Shown: one piece after another, positions 49,267 to 57,538 of the stretch
How the letters are laid out: each line of letters opens with the position of its first letter
How positions within the stretch are numbered: position 1 is the first letter of the stretch
Notes under the pieces: generated by a model
Told to the model about the DNA's origin: nothing
Seen by the model: only the letters and a program-made list of their open reading frames with translations
Database searches by the model: none
Assembly (NCBI RefSeq): GCF_900102965.1
Contig: NZ_FNGM01000001.1
Span: forward strand, 186,001-250,000
Length of the DNA stretch: 64,000 nucleotides
Source: Paenibacillus jilunlii
Lineage (GTDB): Bacteria > Bacillota > Bacilli > Paenibacillales > Paenibacillaceae
Direction of reading: 5' to 3'
Made by a program: the position numbers and the translations under genes

Positions 49267-51534
49267 CTAATGAGCGTCCCCATAGGCCCTAATCTCGATC
49301 AGCTCCGCATGGCGGCTTCCGTTCGTGGATTCAATCACGACCCGAAGGCTTCGTGCCTGCACAGGCTCCGGCAGCCGGTGAACAACCTTGCGCTTGCGGT
49401 TGCCGGTTCCGGCGGCAATTTCCGTCCATTCTCCGCCGGCGCCGAGGGCTTCCACCCGGTAATTACGGACCAGTTCGGGGATGATGGCAAAAGGTGTGCG
49501 GTGATGGTGCAGATTCACCAGGTCCTCATTGACATCGTCGTTGAAGGTTAGATGAATCTCGCCAAACGTCTGCTCAGCATCCCAATCCAGCTGCAGCCAC
49601 TCCGGCTTGCCTTCCTTCATCGGCTCCGACATCCACTGCTGCGGTCCGCCGTAAGGACGGTGGTAGCCGTTCACCGCTTTGTCCGCCGCGAACGCCGCGG
49701 TTGGCGAACCCAGCCGGAAGCAGAAGGGCCGGCGGGCCTGACCCTTCATCTTCCAGAGGACGACGAGCTGATCTGTGGAGTGGTCCTCCAGTTCCTTGGA
49801 GACCTGCGGCTGCTCATCCTTGAAGAAGACCAGCACCCCGCTGTGCGGCTCCAGCGAATGATGAAGGCTGACCGCAGGGTTCGCCTTGATGATCACAAAA
49901 GCGTTCTGCGGCTGCTCCGGCTGCCACTGCAGATCAAAGGCCACCCACTGCCGCCGCCCGGCTTCGGCATGTGCGGTTGCCCGTGCCTGCAACGTATGCG
50001 GCACGTAATTCTCCCCGCGGCCGGTGTCCCACAGCTCGGCCGTCACTTCCGCTGCCTGCTCCGCGTCGAGCAGCAGTTCAAATCCGCTGATTCCCGGGTC
50101 TGCCGGGAACAGCACGGCCACATCCTGCCGCAGCCGGTAGGCTTCGCCCGGCTGCGCCAGCTCCAGTGCGGACTGCACGCTGGAGGCGCTGACCCGCGCC
50201 CGGCGTGCAAGATCCGCTTCATCGGTGCTGCGCAGGCCGATGACCGAGGCGTCCTGCCGCAGCAGCGTCTGCCGCAGCTCCGCAAGGTGCCGCGCTTGCA
50301 GCTCGCGCGGCGTGGCGCCCAGGCGGCGGCTCAGCGCCGCCCCGGTGCCGGCGGCTTCGCCGATGACGGCGCAGGTCGCCATCACCCGCGTCGTGCCGAA
50401 GGCGACATGGGAGGCGCTGATATCGCGCCCGGCCATCAGCATATTCCGCACATTGGCGGAATACAGGGAGCGGAAGGGGATGTGATACACCCCGTCCGCA
50501 TGCATGTGCTTCGAGCCGCTGGCTTCAGCGTACATCCCCTGCGGGGGATGGAGATCGATCGACCAGCCGCCAAACGCCACGCCGTCCGCGAACTCACGCT
50601 GGGCGATAATGTCATTCTGGTTCAGCACGTAGTCGCCGATGAACCGCCGGTATTCGCGTTTGCCGGGCAGCGCGCCGACCCATTCCAGCGTCATGTTATC
50701 GGCGCCGAATTTGCCGGAGTTTTTGATATAGTCCCAAATGCCGTAAATAACCGACCACAGCTCGTCGCGGATCATCTCATTATCATGCACCGTGTCATGC
50801 TCGCCGCCCCATTCAATCCACCAGTAGTGGCAGCCGGAGTCGCCGCTTCGGATCACCCGGCGGAGCGGAATCGTCGTTTCCGAAATATCCCTGGCAAAAG
50901 AAGGCGGGACAAAATTCACCGGTACCCCCGCATCTTTGGTATAAAACAGAATTGTGCTGCCCAGTGTGATGCCGTCAGCCACCTCGGGAGCCCACTCTTC
51001 GTTGTATTCACTGCGGGCTTCCCGCCCCAGAGAGAACTTCGCCCCGGCCAGGAAGCCGATGAGACCATCGCCTGTGCAGTCCAGATAGACACTGCTCTTG
51101 AACGTAATCCGCCGCTCCGAGGCCATCATCCAGCCCACCACGGCAGTGATCGTCCGGTCATCCTCCGAGCCTTCAGCCTGCACCTCATGGACATCTGTAT
51201 TCAAATACAGGGTAATATTCGCTTCAGCTTTTACAGCCTCCAGAACCACCAGATCCCAAAGATAAGGATTGCCCTCCGGGTTCCGGTACTGGTTCTCCAC
51301 GAAAAGCTCGCCCATAATGCCTGTTTCCCGGGCATAACGGTTCGTTCCATGCGCAGTTGCCCCGCAGACCCAGACGCGCACCTCGCTGCTGGAGTTGCCG
51401 CCGAGAACCGGGCGGTTCTGCACCAGCGCCACCTTTTGCCCCAGTCTGGCTGCAGCAATGGCTGCACATACCCCGGCCAGTCCGCCGCCGATTACCGTAA
51501 TGTCATTGTCCACTAGCTCCTGCTTCATAACCAT
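49267..51534 (-). CDS. FAD-dependent oxidoreductase with C-terminal discoidin-like domain
   Basis: 755 residues. The N-terminus has the dinucleotide fold ITVIGGGLAGVCAAIAAARLGQKVALVQ and the GGNSSSEVRV segment typical of the FAD_oxidored family (PF12831-like), with DCTGDGLIGFLAGA later. Residues about 600-755 (LQLDWDAEQTFGEIHLTFNDD, then ARSLRVVIESTNGSRHAELIEIRAYG) look like an F5/8 type C sugar-binding domain. There is no signal peptide. A carbohydrate-related oxidation is plausible. ATG 51534 or 51528 could be the start; GGGAG fits either. It is divergent from an AraC regulator, probably its controller. Confidence 0.82.
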   Translation of the reverse strand: MVMKQELVDNDITVIGGGLAGVCAAIAAARLGQKVALVQNRPVLGGNSSSEVRVWVCGATAHGTNRYARETGIMGELFVENQYRNPEGNPYLWDLVVLEAVKAEANITLYLNTDVHEVQAEGSEDDRTITAVVGWMMASERRITFKSSVYLDCTGDGLIGFLAGAKFSLGREARSEYNEEWAPEVADGITLGSTILFYTKDAGVPVNFVPPSFARDISETTIPLRRVIRSGDSGCHYWWIEWGGEHDTVHDNEMIRDELWSVIYGIWDYIKNSGKFGADNMTLEWVGALPGKREYRRFIGDYVLNQNDIIAQREFADGVAFGGWSIDLHPPQGMYAEASGSKHMHADGVYHIPFRSLYSANVRNMLMAGRDISASHVAFGTTRVMATCAVIGEAAGTGAALSRRLGATPRELQARHLAELRQTLLRQDASVIGLRSTDEADLARRARVSASSVQSALELAQPGEAYRLRQDVAVLFPADPGISGFELLLDAEQAAEVTAELWDTGRGENYVPHTLQARATAHAEAGRRQWVAFDLQWQPEQPQNAFVIIKANPAVSLHHSLEPHSGVLVFFKDEQPQVSKELEDHSTDQLVVLWKMKGQARRPFCFRLGSPTAAFAADKAVNGYHRPYGGPQQWMSEPMKEGKPEWLQLDWDAEQTFGEIHLTFNDDVNEDLVNLHHHRTPFAIIPELVRNYRVEALGAGGEWTEIAAGTGNRKRKVVHRLPEPVQARSLRVVIESTNGSRHAELIEIRAYGDAH

Positions 51535-51673
51535 TCACTCCCATGACCTCATTTGGATGAACCTGAATTATTAATTCATATCTCTAATTTCATCATATTC
51601 TCAGAGATTTACTTTTTAAATGCACTATATTATCATACAACATATACTTTATTTCACTGGAGATGGATGATTC

Positions 51674-52441
51674 ATGGAGCTTTTGAACCATATTTACTGG
51701 CGGCAGAAGGGAGCTTTCGATCTGGCAGAAGATCTCTATGATACTTGGGTGGCTTTTGCCGTGGAAGATGGTGTATTCCGTTATGAAATTGGAGCTCATT
51801 CGGGGGAAGCGGGCTTTGCCGATGTGGTGCTGTGTCCGCCGGGGGTTTCCTTCCGCCGGGCAGCCATCACTCCGCTGACCTTTCACTATTTGCAGTTCAG
51901 CGCCAGCAATGAGGAGGCGGCACAGCTTCTTCCGCCTGCCGGCAGATCGTTAATCAACGATACCAAGCGGCTCGCTTTGACCTATGCTTATTTGCGTCAG
52001 GCGGGCGAGGAGAATGACTTGCCTTCTGAGCGCTGGAAAAATCATCTTCTTATGGATTTATGGCAGCTGATTCAATGGGAGCGCAGACAGAGCCGGCGGA
52101 AGGAGACGAAATTCACCGAAGATGTTCTAATGGCGGAAGCAGCACGGCTGCTGGAAGAACAGGCGGGGAAGGCAGTCAGCCTTCAGGAGCTGGCCCGTCA
52201 GCTGGCATTAAGTCCGGTACAGCTTACCAGACGGTTCCGTGAGGCTTTTCAGGTGACGCCTTCCGATTATCTCCAAGCGGTCCGGCTCAAAAAAGCGCGC
52301 AGCCTGCTGGCCGATAGCACGCTCACCCTCGCACAGATTGCCGAGCGCTGCGGGTATGAGAACGGCTTTTACCTGAGCAGAGTCTTCTCCAAAGCCATGG
52401 GCGTCAGCCCCTCAGAATACCGCAGACGGAGCCGGGTGTAA
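51674..52441 (+). CDS. AraC-family transcriptional regulator
   Basis: 255 residues: a cupin-like N-terminal region (about 1-140, with VVLCPPGVSFRRA) and a C-terminal double helix-turn-helix (VSLQELARQLALSPVQLTRRFREAFQVTPSDYLQAVRLKKARSLL, then IAERCGYENGFYLSRVFSKAMGVSPSEYRRR). This layout is typical of regulators of sugar use. It is transcribed away from the FAD oxidoreductase across a 139-bp shared upstream region, so control of that gene is likely. Ahead of ATG 51674 is TGGAGATGGA, a modest ribosome binding site. Confidence 0.87.
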   Translation: MELLNHIYWRQKGAFDLAEDLYDTWVAFAVEDGVFRYEIGAHSGEAGFADVVLCPPGVSFRRAAITPLTFHYLQFSASNEEAAQLLPPAGRSLINDTKRLALTYAYLRQAGEENDLPSERWKNHLLMDLWQLIQWERRQSRRKETKFTEDVLMAEAARLLEEQAGKAVSLQELARQLALSPVQLTRRFREAFQVTPSDYLQAVRLKKARSLLADSTLTLAQIAERCGYENGFYLSRVFSKAMGVSPSEYRRRSRV

Positions 52442-52461
52442 GGATAACATATGGCAGACAG

Positions 52462-52488
52462 AAGCCGGGGATCACAGATCTCCGGCTT
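52462..52488. terminator. hairpin after the AraC gene
   Basis: AAGCCGGGGATC (52462-52473) pairs with GATCTCCGGCTT (52477-52488) with one mismatch; only a short ATT follows. Confidence 0.5.
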
Positions 52489-52534
52489 ATTGGTGCAGCC
52501 AATACTTGCGTTTCACGGAATATTATAATACGAT

Positions 52535-52555
52535 GTACTTAATAACGCGAAGTAC
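52535..52555. promoter_or_regulatory. probable PadR operator
   Basis: Inverted repeat GTACTT-N9-AAGTAC (52535-52555) lies directly downstream of TATAAT (52524-52529) and upstream of the PadR gene. PadR proteins commonly bind GTAC-centred dyads in their own promoters, so autoregulation is likely. Confidence 0.5.
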
Positions 52556-52571
52556 TTGGGGAGGGACGAGA

Positions 52572-52910
52572 TTGGAGTTTGAAAAAGAGCTGCTCAAGGG
52601 TTACATCGATATTATTTTGATCAGCATTGTAAAAGAGAAGCCGATGTACGGTTATGAGATTGCCAAGAAAGTCCGCGACATCAGCGGCGGAGCTTTTGAC
52701 CTCAAAGAGGCTACCTTGTATATGGCGCTGAAGCGGCTGGAGAAACAGGGAGTCGTGGAAGCTTTTTGGGGCGGGGAACACGAAGCGAGCGGCGGCGGCA
52801 GAAGAAAATATTATCGTCTGCTTGCTGCGGGCGAGGACCGGCTGCGCGGGAGCAGACAAGGCTGGACTATCTTCCGGAATTTTATGGATTCATTATTGGG
52901 GAGGGAATAG
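52572..52910 (+). CDS. PadR-family transcriptional regulator
   Basis: 112 residues from TTG 52572, placed by GGGGAGGGACG and by the conserved beginning EFEKELLKGYIDIILISIV. The winged helix continues with KPMYGYEIAKKVRDISGGAFDLKEATLYMALKRLEKQGVVEAFWG and the wing EASGGGRRKYYRLLAAGE. The upstream frame to 52506 has no support. It is 3 bp from the HAAS-type membrane protein gene, the standard partner of PadR regulators, so the two form an operon. Confidence 0.88.
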   Translation: MEFEKELLKGYIDIILISIVKEKPMYGYEIAKKVRDISGGAFDLKEATLYMALKRLEKQGVVEAFWGGEHEASGGGRRKYYRLLAAGEDRLRGSRQGWTIFRNFMDSLLGRE

Positions 52911-52913
52911 ATC

Positions 52914-53861
52914 ATGACTGATTACAAGCTGAAGGGTAAATCTGCCGGGCGTATTGCAGCATATGTAGAGAATCTGTGCCGGCAAATGAAGGAGCCAAGC
53001 GACCAGGTGAATGATTTCCGCGAGGAAATGACGGCCAATCTTACCTCATCTGTACTTGAACAGATGCAGCAGGGTTTGCCGGAGGAGGAGGCCGTAACCG
53101 AAGCGCTTGCGCGGTTTGGAGAGCTGGGTGAGGTGAAGAAAGAACTGGTGCGCATCTACAAAATTAAAAGAACCTTTGCAGGCATTGTCCTTAAAGGCGC
53201 TTTCTCCCTGCTTTTACTAAGCGCCGTTGTTCTCGGGCTGATCATCGGAGTGTGGAATGAATGGGCCGTGTCCAAGTATCCTAAAGAGGCCTATGCTATG
53301 GTACAGGGGGAAGCCAATGTCCGTGGAACTGAGTCATTGTCTGAGCCTCTGCAGCGGAAATTGCAGAACTGGGTGGACCGCACCTGGGGCGTCAAAGGGG
53401 TGAGCGTGGAGCCGATTTATGGGAGCGTGGATGATAGAGGCGTGGATCATAGAGTGAACCTGTTCATGTATGCCGGGAACCCGCTTGCGAAAGGGATGCT
53501 GAGATTTGTGAATGACTCAGAGGATGCTCCCGCGCCCAAGCAAGACGGATTTTTTGTCAAAACCAATGCGTTCAGCGAAGTTGGATATAACCCTGCAGAT
53601 CCTGATCTTGACCAGACACAGTATCCGTTTGTCGTTCATGTGGCAATGACTTATTTTAACTATACTTTCTTTTACAGCCTGGGTTTGTTCCTGCTAGGGG
53701 GATACGTTCTGCTCTTTGCCGTATGGGCAAGCATGAACGCCTATTATGAGCGCCGCGGCAATGTGGCTTGGGTGCTGCTTTTCCTGTTAACGAATGTGCT
53801 CGGCTACGGGTTGTACGTGCTCTCGCGAAGATGGGATCATCCGAGGCTTCAGGTGAATTAA
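52914..53861 (+). CDS. HAAS-domain permease-prefix membrane protein
   Basis: 315 residues. The N-terminal helical HAAS segment (YVENLCRQMKEPSDQVNDFREEMTANLTSSVLEQMQQGLPEEEAVTEALARFG) is followed by one hydrophobic helix near residues 95-117, a large presumably extracytoplasmic region, and two more helices near 245-270 and 280-300. HAAS-containing proteins are paired with PadR regulators and often affect envelope functions; the molecular role is unknown. ATG 52914 immediately follows the PadR stop. Confidence 0.82.
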   Translation: MTDYKLKGKSAGRIAAYVENLCRQMKEPSDQVNDFREEMTANLTSSVLEQMQQGLPEEEAVTEALARFGELGEVKKELVRIYKIKRTFAGIVLKGAFSLLLLSAVVLGLIIGVWNEWAVSKYPKEAYAMVQGEANVRGTESLSEPLQRKLQNWVDRTWGVKGVSVEPIYGSVDDRGVDHRVNLFMYAGNPLAKGMLRFVNDSEDAPAPKQDGFFVKTNAFSEVGYNPADPDLDQTQYPFVVHVAMTYFNYTFFYSLGLFLLGGYVLLFAVWASMNAYYERRGNVAWVLLFLLTNVLGYGLYVLSRRWDHPRLQVN

Positions 53862-53922
53862 GTTTTATACAGCTGACACGGGTATGAGCATGAATTTGAT
53901 CAAATCCTGGCAAGAATCCACA

Positions 53923-53964
53923 CTCCCGTTCCTTCCGGACTCTAGAGTCCGGAAGGAACGGGAG
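53923..53964. repeat. 42-bp perfect palindrome
   Basis: CTCCCGTTCCTTCCGGACTC (53923-53942) is mirrored exactly by its reverse complement up to 53964, with no loop bases needed beyond the central TA. It lies between the HAAS gene and the end of the convergent ABC transporter gene. No T-run follows on either strand. Confidence 0.8.
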
Positions 53965-54036
53965 ACAAGCGGAAGCAAGAGAAGGAGGTTTCATTCATTC
54001 CACTCATTTTCTACCTTACGCAACGCTGCAAGCCGT

Positions 54037-55767
54037 CTACGCGTGATATTGCGCCTGATACAGGCGGCTGTAGGTACCTCCGGCGTTCACCAGCTCCTCG
54101 TGACGGCCCTCCTCGGAGATGCCGTCTTCATTGACGACAATGATCCGGTCGGCATTTTTGATCGTGGTGAGACGGTGGGCGATAACAAGGGTCGTCCGTC
54201 CTACCGACAGATCCGCCAGCGATTGCTGGATTGCCGCTTCCGTCTCGGTGTCCAGTGCCGAGGTCGCTTCATCCAGAATCAGAATCGGCGGATTCTTCAG
54301 GAACATCCGGGCGATGGCCAGCCGCTGCTTTTGCCCGCCGGAGAGCTTCACGCCGCGTTCCCCGATCACGGTATCCATACCGTCCGGGAGGCCATTAATC
54401 AGGTCCTCCAGATGGGCGCGTCTGGCCGCCTCCCAGATTTCCGGCAGTCCGGCATCCAGCTTGCCGTAGGCAATGTTCTCGCGGATGGTGCCGGAGAAGA
54501 GGAAGACATCCTGCTGCACAATCCCGATTTGCTTGCGCAGCGCGTTCAGCTTCATGTCGCGGATGTCGGTTCCATCGATGGAGATTGAACCTCCGGTGAC
54601 ATCATAGAAGCGGGGCAGCAGGCTGCAAATGGTCGTTTTTCCGGCCCCTGAAGGCCCTACAAAAGCAATGGTTTCCCCGGCATTTACCCTCAGACTGATG
54701 CCATCCAGCACCGGCCGGCCCGGATCATAGCCGAAGCCGACCTGGTCAAAAACGATATCTCCGCGCAGCGGACCGGCATCCACAGCGCCGGGTTTGTCAG
54801 CGATATCAGGCTCCGTATCAATGACCTCAAGGTAGCGTTTGAAACCGGCAATCCCTTTCGGATAGCTCTCGATCACGGCGTTGATTTTGTCAATCGGGCG
54901 GAAAAAGATATTGGACAGCAGAATAAAGGCCACGAATTCGCCAATCTCAAGCTCTCCCTGAATGAAGAACCAGGCGCCGCAGATCATCACAACGATCGTA
55001 ATCAGACGGGTCATCATATAGCTGACCGATGAGCTTTTGGCCATCAGCTTGTACGCCATCAGCTTGGTTGAGCGGAACATCTGGTTGTCGACGGCAAAAA
55101 GCTGCTTCTCATGTTCCTCATTGGCAAAAGATTGAACCACACGGATGCCTCCGACATTATCCTCGATCCGGGCATTGAAGCTGCCCACGTTGCCGAAGAG
55201 CTGATGATAGGTGTTGGTCATGTTGCGGCCGAAGTGGATGATAATCCAAGCCATGAGCGGAACCACAATGAAGGTGATAACCGCCAGCTTGAGATTAATA
55301 TCGGCCATCAGGACAAATGCGCCTACAAGCGTCATAACGGCGATGAACACATCCTCCGGCCCATGATGCGCCACCTCGCCGATATCGTTCAGGTCATTTG
55401 TGATCCGGCCGATCAGATGCCCGGTTTTGTTATTGTCAAAAAAACGGAAGGATAATTTCTGGATGTGATCGAACATCTTTTTGCGCATATCCGTTTCGAT
55501 ATTGATCCCCAGCATATGGCCCCAGTAGGTGACGATATATTGCATCACTGTATTCAAGGCGTAAATGGCCATCAGCGCGATACAGGCGATCAGAATCAGC
55601 GGCCAGTTCTGACCCGGCAGCAGATCGTCAATGAATTTATTGACCGCCACCGGAAAGGCCAGCTCCAGCAGCCCGGCTCCCACTGCACAGGTGAAGTCGA
55701 GAATAAACAATTTTTTATAAGGACGGTAATAGGAAAAAAAGCGACGCAGCATCTCTTGTTCACTCAT
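54037..55767 (-). CDS. ABC exporter, fused membrane and ATPase domains
   Basis: 576 residues: membrane domain (about 15-300) and ATPase domain with Walker A FVGPSGAGKTT, Q-loop VQQDVFLFSG, signature LSGGQ, Walker B ILILDEATSALD and H-loop IAHRL. The sequence resembles the lipid A exporter/multidrug group and probably works as a homodimer. No strong ribosome binding site precedes ATG 55767; a second ATG at 55752 is possible. A Fur-like dyad lies 25-39 bp upstream of the start, so iron-regulated export, for instance of a siderophore, is a reasonable idea. Confidence 0.88.
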   Translation of the reverse strand: MSEQEMLRRFFSYYRPYKKLFILDFTCAVGAGLLELAFPVAVNKFIDDLLPGQNWPLILIACIALMAIYALNTVMQYIVTYWGHMLGINIETDMRKKMFDHIQKLSFRFFDNNKTGHLIGRITNDLNDIGEVAHHGPEDVFIAVMTLVGAFVLMADINLKLAVITFIVVPLMAWIIIHFGRNMTNTYHQLFGNVGSFNARIEDNVGGIRVVQSFANEEHEKQLFAVDNQMFRSTKLMAYKLMAKSSSVSYMMTRLITIVVMICGAWFFIQGELEIGEFVAFILLSNIFFRPIDKINAVIESYPKGIAGFKRYLEVIDTEPDIADKPGAVDAGPLRGDIVFDQVGFGYDPGRPVLDGISLRVNAGETIAFVGPSGAGKTTICSLLPRFYDVTGGSISIDGTDIRDMKLNALRKQIGIVQQDVFLFSGTIRENIAYGKLDAGLPEIWEAARRAHLEDLINGLPDGMDTVIGERGVKLSGGQKQRLAIARMFLKNPPILILDEATSALDTETEAAIQQSLADLSVGRTTLVIAHRLTTIKNADRIIVVNEDGISEEGRHEELVNAGGTYSRLYQAQYHA

Positions 55768-55791
55768 TTCTGTATGGTTGTGTTACCCTGT

Positions 55792-55806
55792 TGAGAGTCA
55801 TTCTCA
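55792..55806. promoter_or_regulatory. Fur-box-like operator
   Basis: TGAGAGTCATTCTCA fits a 7-1-7 inverted repeat of the Fur type with one mismatched pair, embedded in TTGAGAGTCATTCTCAA, just upstream of the ABC exporter gene. Confidence 0.5.
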
Positions 55807-55966
55807 ATAAGAACCTCATGTTAAGGATACTAAAGAGGGTGGAGGGATTTGTCAACGGAAAAGATAATTATAATGAACAGCGCCAGCGTTTTTTGCCGAA
55901 ACACCCAATCCCAATTCACCCTTGCTACATAATTTAAATGTATTCCAGTAAGAAGGAGGAGTAATC

Positions 55967-56068
55967 ATGGGCGAAAATGTTGGAGGGTACGGCGCTTTTA
56001 CGTCTACTGGTGCCATTCTGGTTCTGTTCATCCTGCTCGTAATCATTACTAAATCTCTCTGGGTATAA
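55967..56068 (+). CDS. YjcZ-family small membrane protein
   Basis: A 33-residue protein beginning MGENVGGYGAFTSTGAI and ending in a single hydrophobic helix (ILVLFILLVIITKSLWV). This is the layout of YjcZ/YjcM-type spore-associated small proteins of Bacillota. The ribosome binding site AGAAGGAGGA is excellent (55951-55960, 6-bp spacing to ATG 55967), and a strong terminator follows at 56094. Too short for routine gene calling. Its molecular role is unknown. Confidence 0.82.
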   Translation: MGENVGGYGAFTSTGAILVLFILLVIITKSLWV

Positions 56069-56093
56069 TTGCAATTCCTCTTATATGTTCAAC

Positions 56094-56123
56094 AAGCCAG
56101 TCTCCAAGGACTGGCTTTTTTTT
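56094..56123 (+). terminator. terminator after the YjcZ-like gene
   Basis: AAGCCAGTC (56094-56102) pairs with GACTGGCTT (56109-56117), then eight Ts. Confidence 0.9.
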
Positions 56124-56274
56124 GCTGCATGCAGCGGCCGGCGTCTCTAGAACCTGTGCAGGAATAGCGGCAAAAGAATATAATGAAACAATATGATTAT
56201 TACATAGAAAAGCGCATTCCCCCGGACAAGCCTGTGGTTTGGTTCAGAGAATGTGCTGCAACCGGGAGGAAATT

Positions 56275-57504
56275 ATGAAATCCAAACAACAAACCGCTGC
56301 TACACTGGAACTGGACAAGGCACGGCCGGACACCGGAGCAACCCGCAGTCTGCTGGTGGTGGGCATTATTTTTGTGGCTGCCGCTCTCCGTGCTCCCTTT
56401 ACATCCGTTGGCCCCCTGCTGGGCTTGATCCGCGATGATTTGGGGTTGTCCAACACGCTGGCGGGAGCAATTACGACCTTGCCGCTGCTGGCATTTGCGC
56501 TGCTGTCGCCTTTTGCGCCGCAGCTCGCCCGCCGGTTTGGCACCGCCAATGTTCTTATGCTCGCCCTGCTGGCCTTGTCCATAGGCATTCTGATCCGTTC
56601 GGGCTCAGGCGCGTTTATGCTGTTCGCAGGCACTGCGGTGATCGGGTTATCCATAGCTGTCTGCAATGTGCTGCTGCCGGGACTCATCAAGGGGAAATTT
56701 CCAGAGCGGATTGGACTTATGACGGGTGTGTATACCGTATCCATGAATATCTGTGCCGCTGCCGCCTCAGGCATCAGTGTTCCGCTGGCGCAGCATGCCG
56801 GAATCGGCTGGCGGGGCACATTGGCACTGTGGTTTGCAGTAGCCGCGTTAGCAACAATATTCTGGATTCCGCAGATGCGGAATATGACTAAGGGAAGTAC
56901 TGGAGATCACAAACAATCCTCCATCCGGATCTGGCGATCCCCGCTCGCTTGGCAGGTTACCCTGTTCATGGGCCTGCAATCGCTGCTGTATTACGTGCTG
57001 ATCGCCTGGTTTTCCGTGATTTTGAGTGAGCGGGGGATGTCCTCCAGCCATGCAGGCTGGATTCTGTCCCTTATGCAGCTGGCCCAGCTGCCGTTTACCT
57101 TTTTCGTGCCGCTCTGGGCAGGCCGGATGAAAAACCAGCGCAGCCTGGTGATCATAACATTCATTCTGTTCATGATGGGTATTCTCGGTGTCTGGCTGGG
57201 CAGCACTGCCTGGATGGCTGTTTGGGCGATTGGTATCGGAATCGCCGGAGGGTTTGCCTTCGGTCTTGCAATGATGTTTTTCAGTCTGAGGACCCGCAGC
57301 ACACAGGAAGCCAGCGAGCTGTCCGGCATGGCCCAATCTGTCGGGTATCTGCTGGCGGCAATGGGGCCCGCACTATTCGGGCTGCTGCATGATGTGACCC
57401 ATAGCTGGAACGTTCCGCTGGCGTTACTGGTTGTGGCGAGTATCTTGCTGTTCGTGGCAGGGCTTGGTGCGGGCAGCAGCCGGTTCGTAGGCGACCGCAA
57501 TTAA
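56275..57504 (+). CDS. MFS transporter, CynX/NimT type
   Basis: 409 residues from ATG 56275 (GGGAGGAAATT upstream); the frame upstream to 56239 is not needed. About twelve membrane helices, opening with LLVVGIIFVAAALRAPFTSVGPLLGLIRDDLGLSNTLAGAITTLPLLAFALLSPFAPQLARRFG, the typical start of the cyanate/nitroimidazole (CynX/YeaN) group, and a central loop after helix 6 (STGDHKQSSIRIWRSP). Substrate unknown. It is convergent with the methyltransferase gene, with no terminator visible in the 34-bp gap. Confidence 0.87.
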   Translation: MKSKQQTAATLELDKARPDTGATRSLLVVGIIFVAAALRAPFTSVGPLLGLIRDDLGLSNTLAGAITTLPLLAFALLSPFAPQLARRFGTANVLMLALLALSIGILIRSGSGAFMLFAGTAVIGLSIAVCNVLLPGLIKGKFPERIGLMTGVYTVSMNICAAAASGISVPLAQHAGIGWRGTLALWFAVAALATIFWIPQMRNMTKGSTGDHKQSSIRIWRSPLAWQVTLFMGLQSLLYYVLIAWFSVILSERGMSSSHAGWILSLMQLAQLPFTFFVPLWAGRMKNQRSLVIITFILFMMGILGVWLGSTAWMAVWAIGIGIAGGFAFGLAMMFFSLRTRSTQEASELSGMAQSVGYLLAAMGPALFGLLHDVTHSWNVPLALLVVASILLFVAGLGAGSSRFVGDRN

Positions 57505-57538
57505 GGCAGATGGAGCCGCTTCCGCCTGGATGCGTGAA

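Noticed and set aside
49552..51516. Long plus-strand frame of 654 codons opposite the FAD oxidoreductase
   Set aside because: It is Arg/Pro/His-rich with no motif, a typical antisense shadow in GC-rich DNA; the minus-strand protein has a clear FAD fold.
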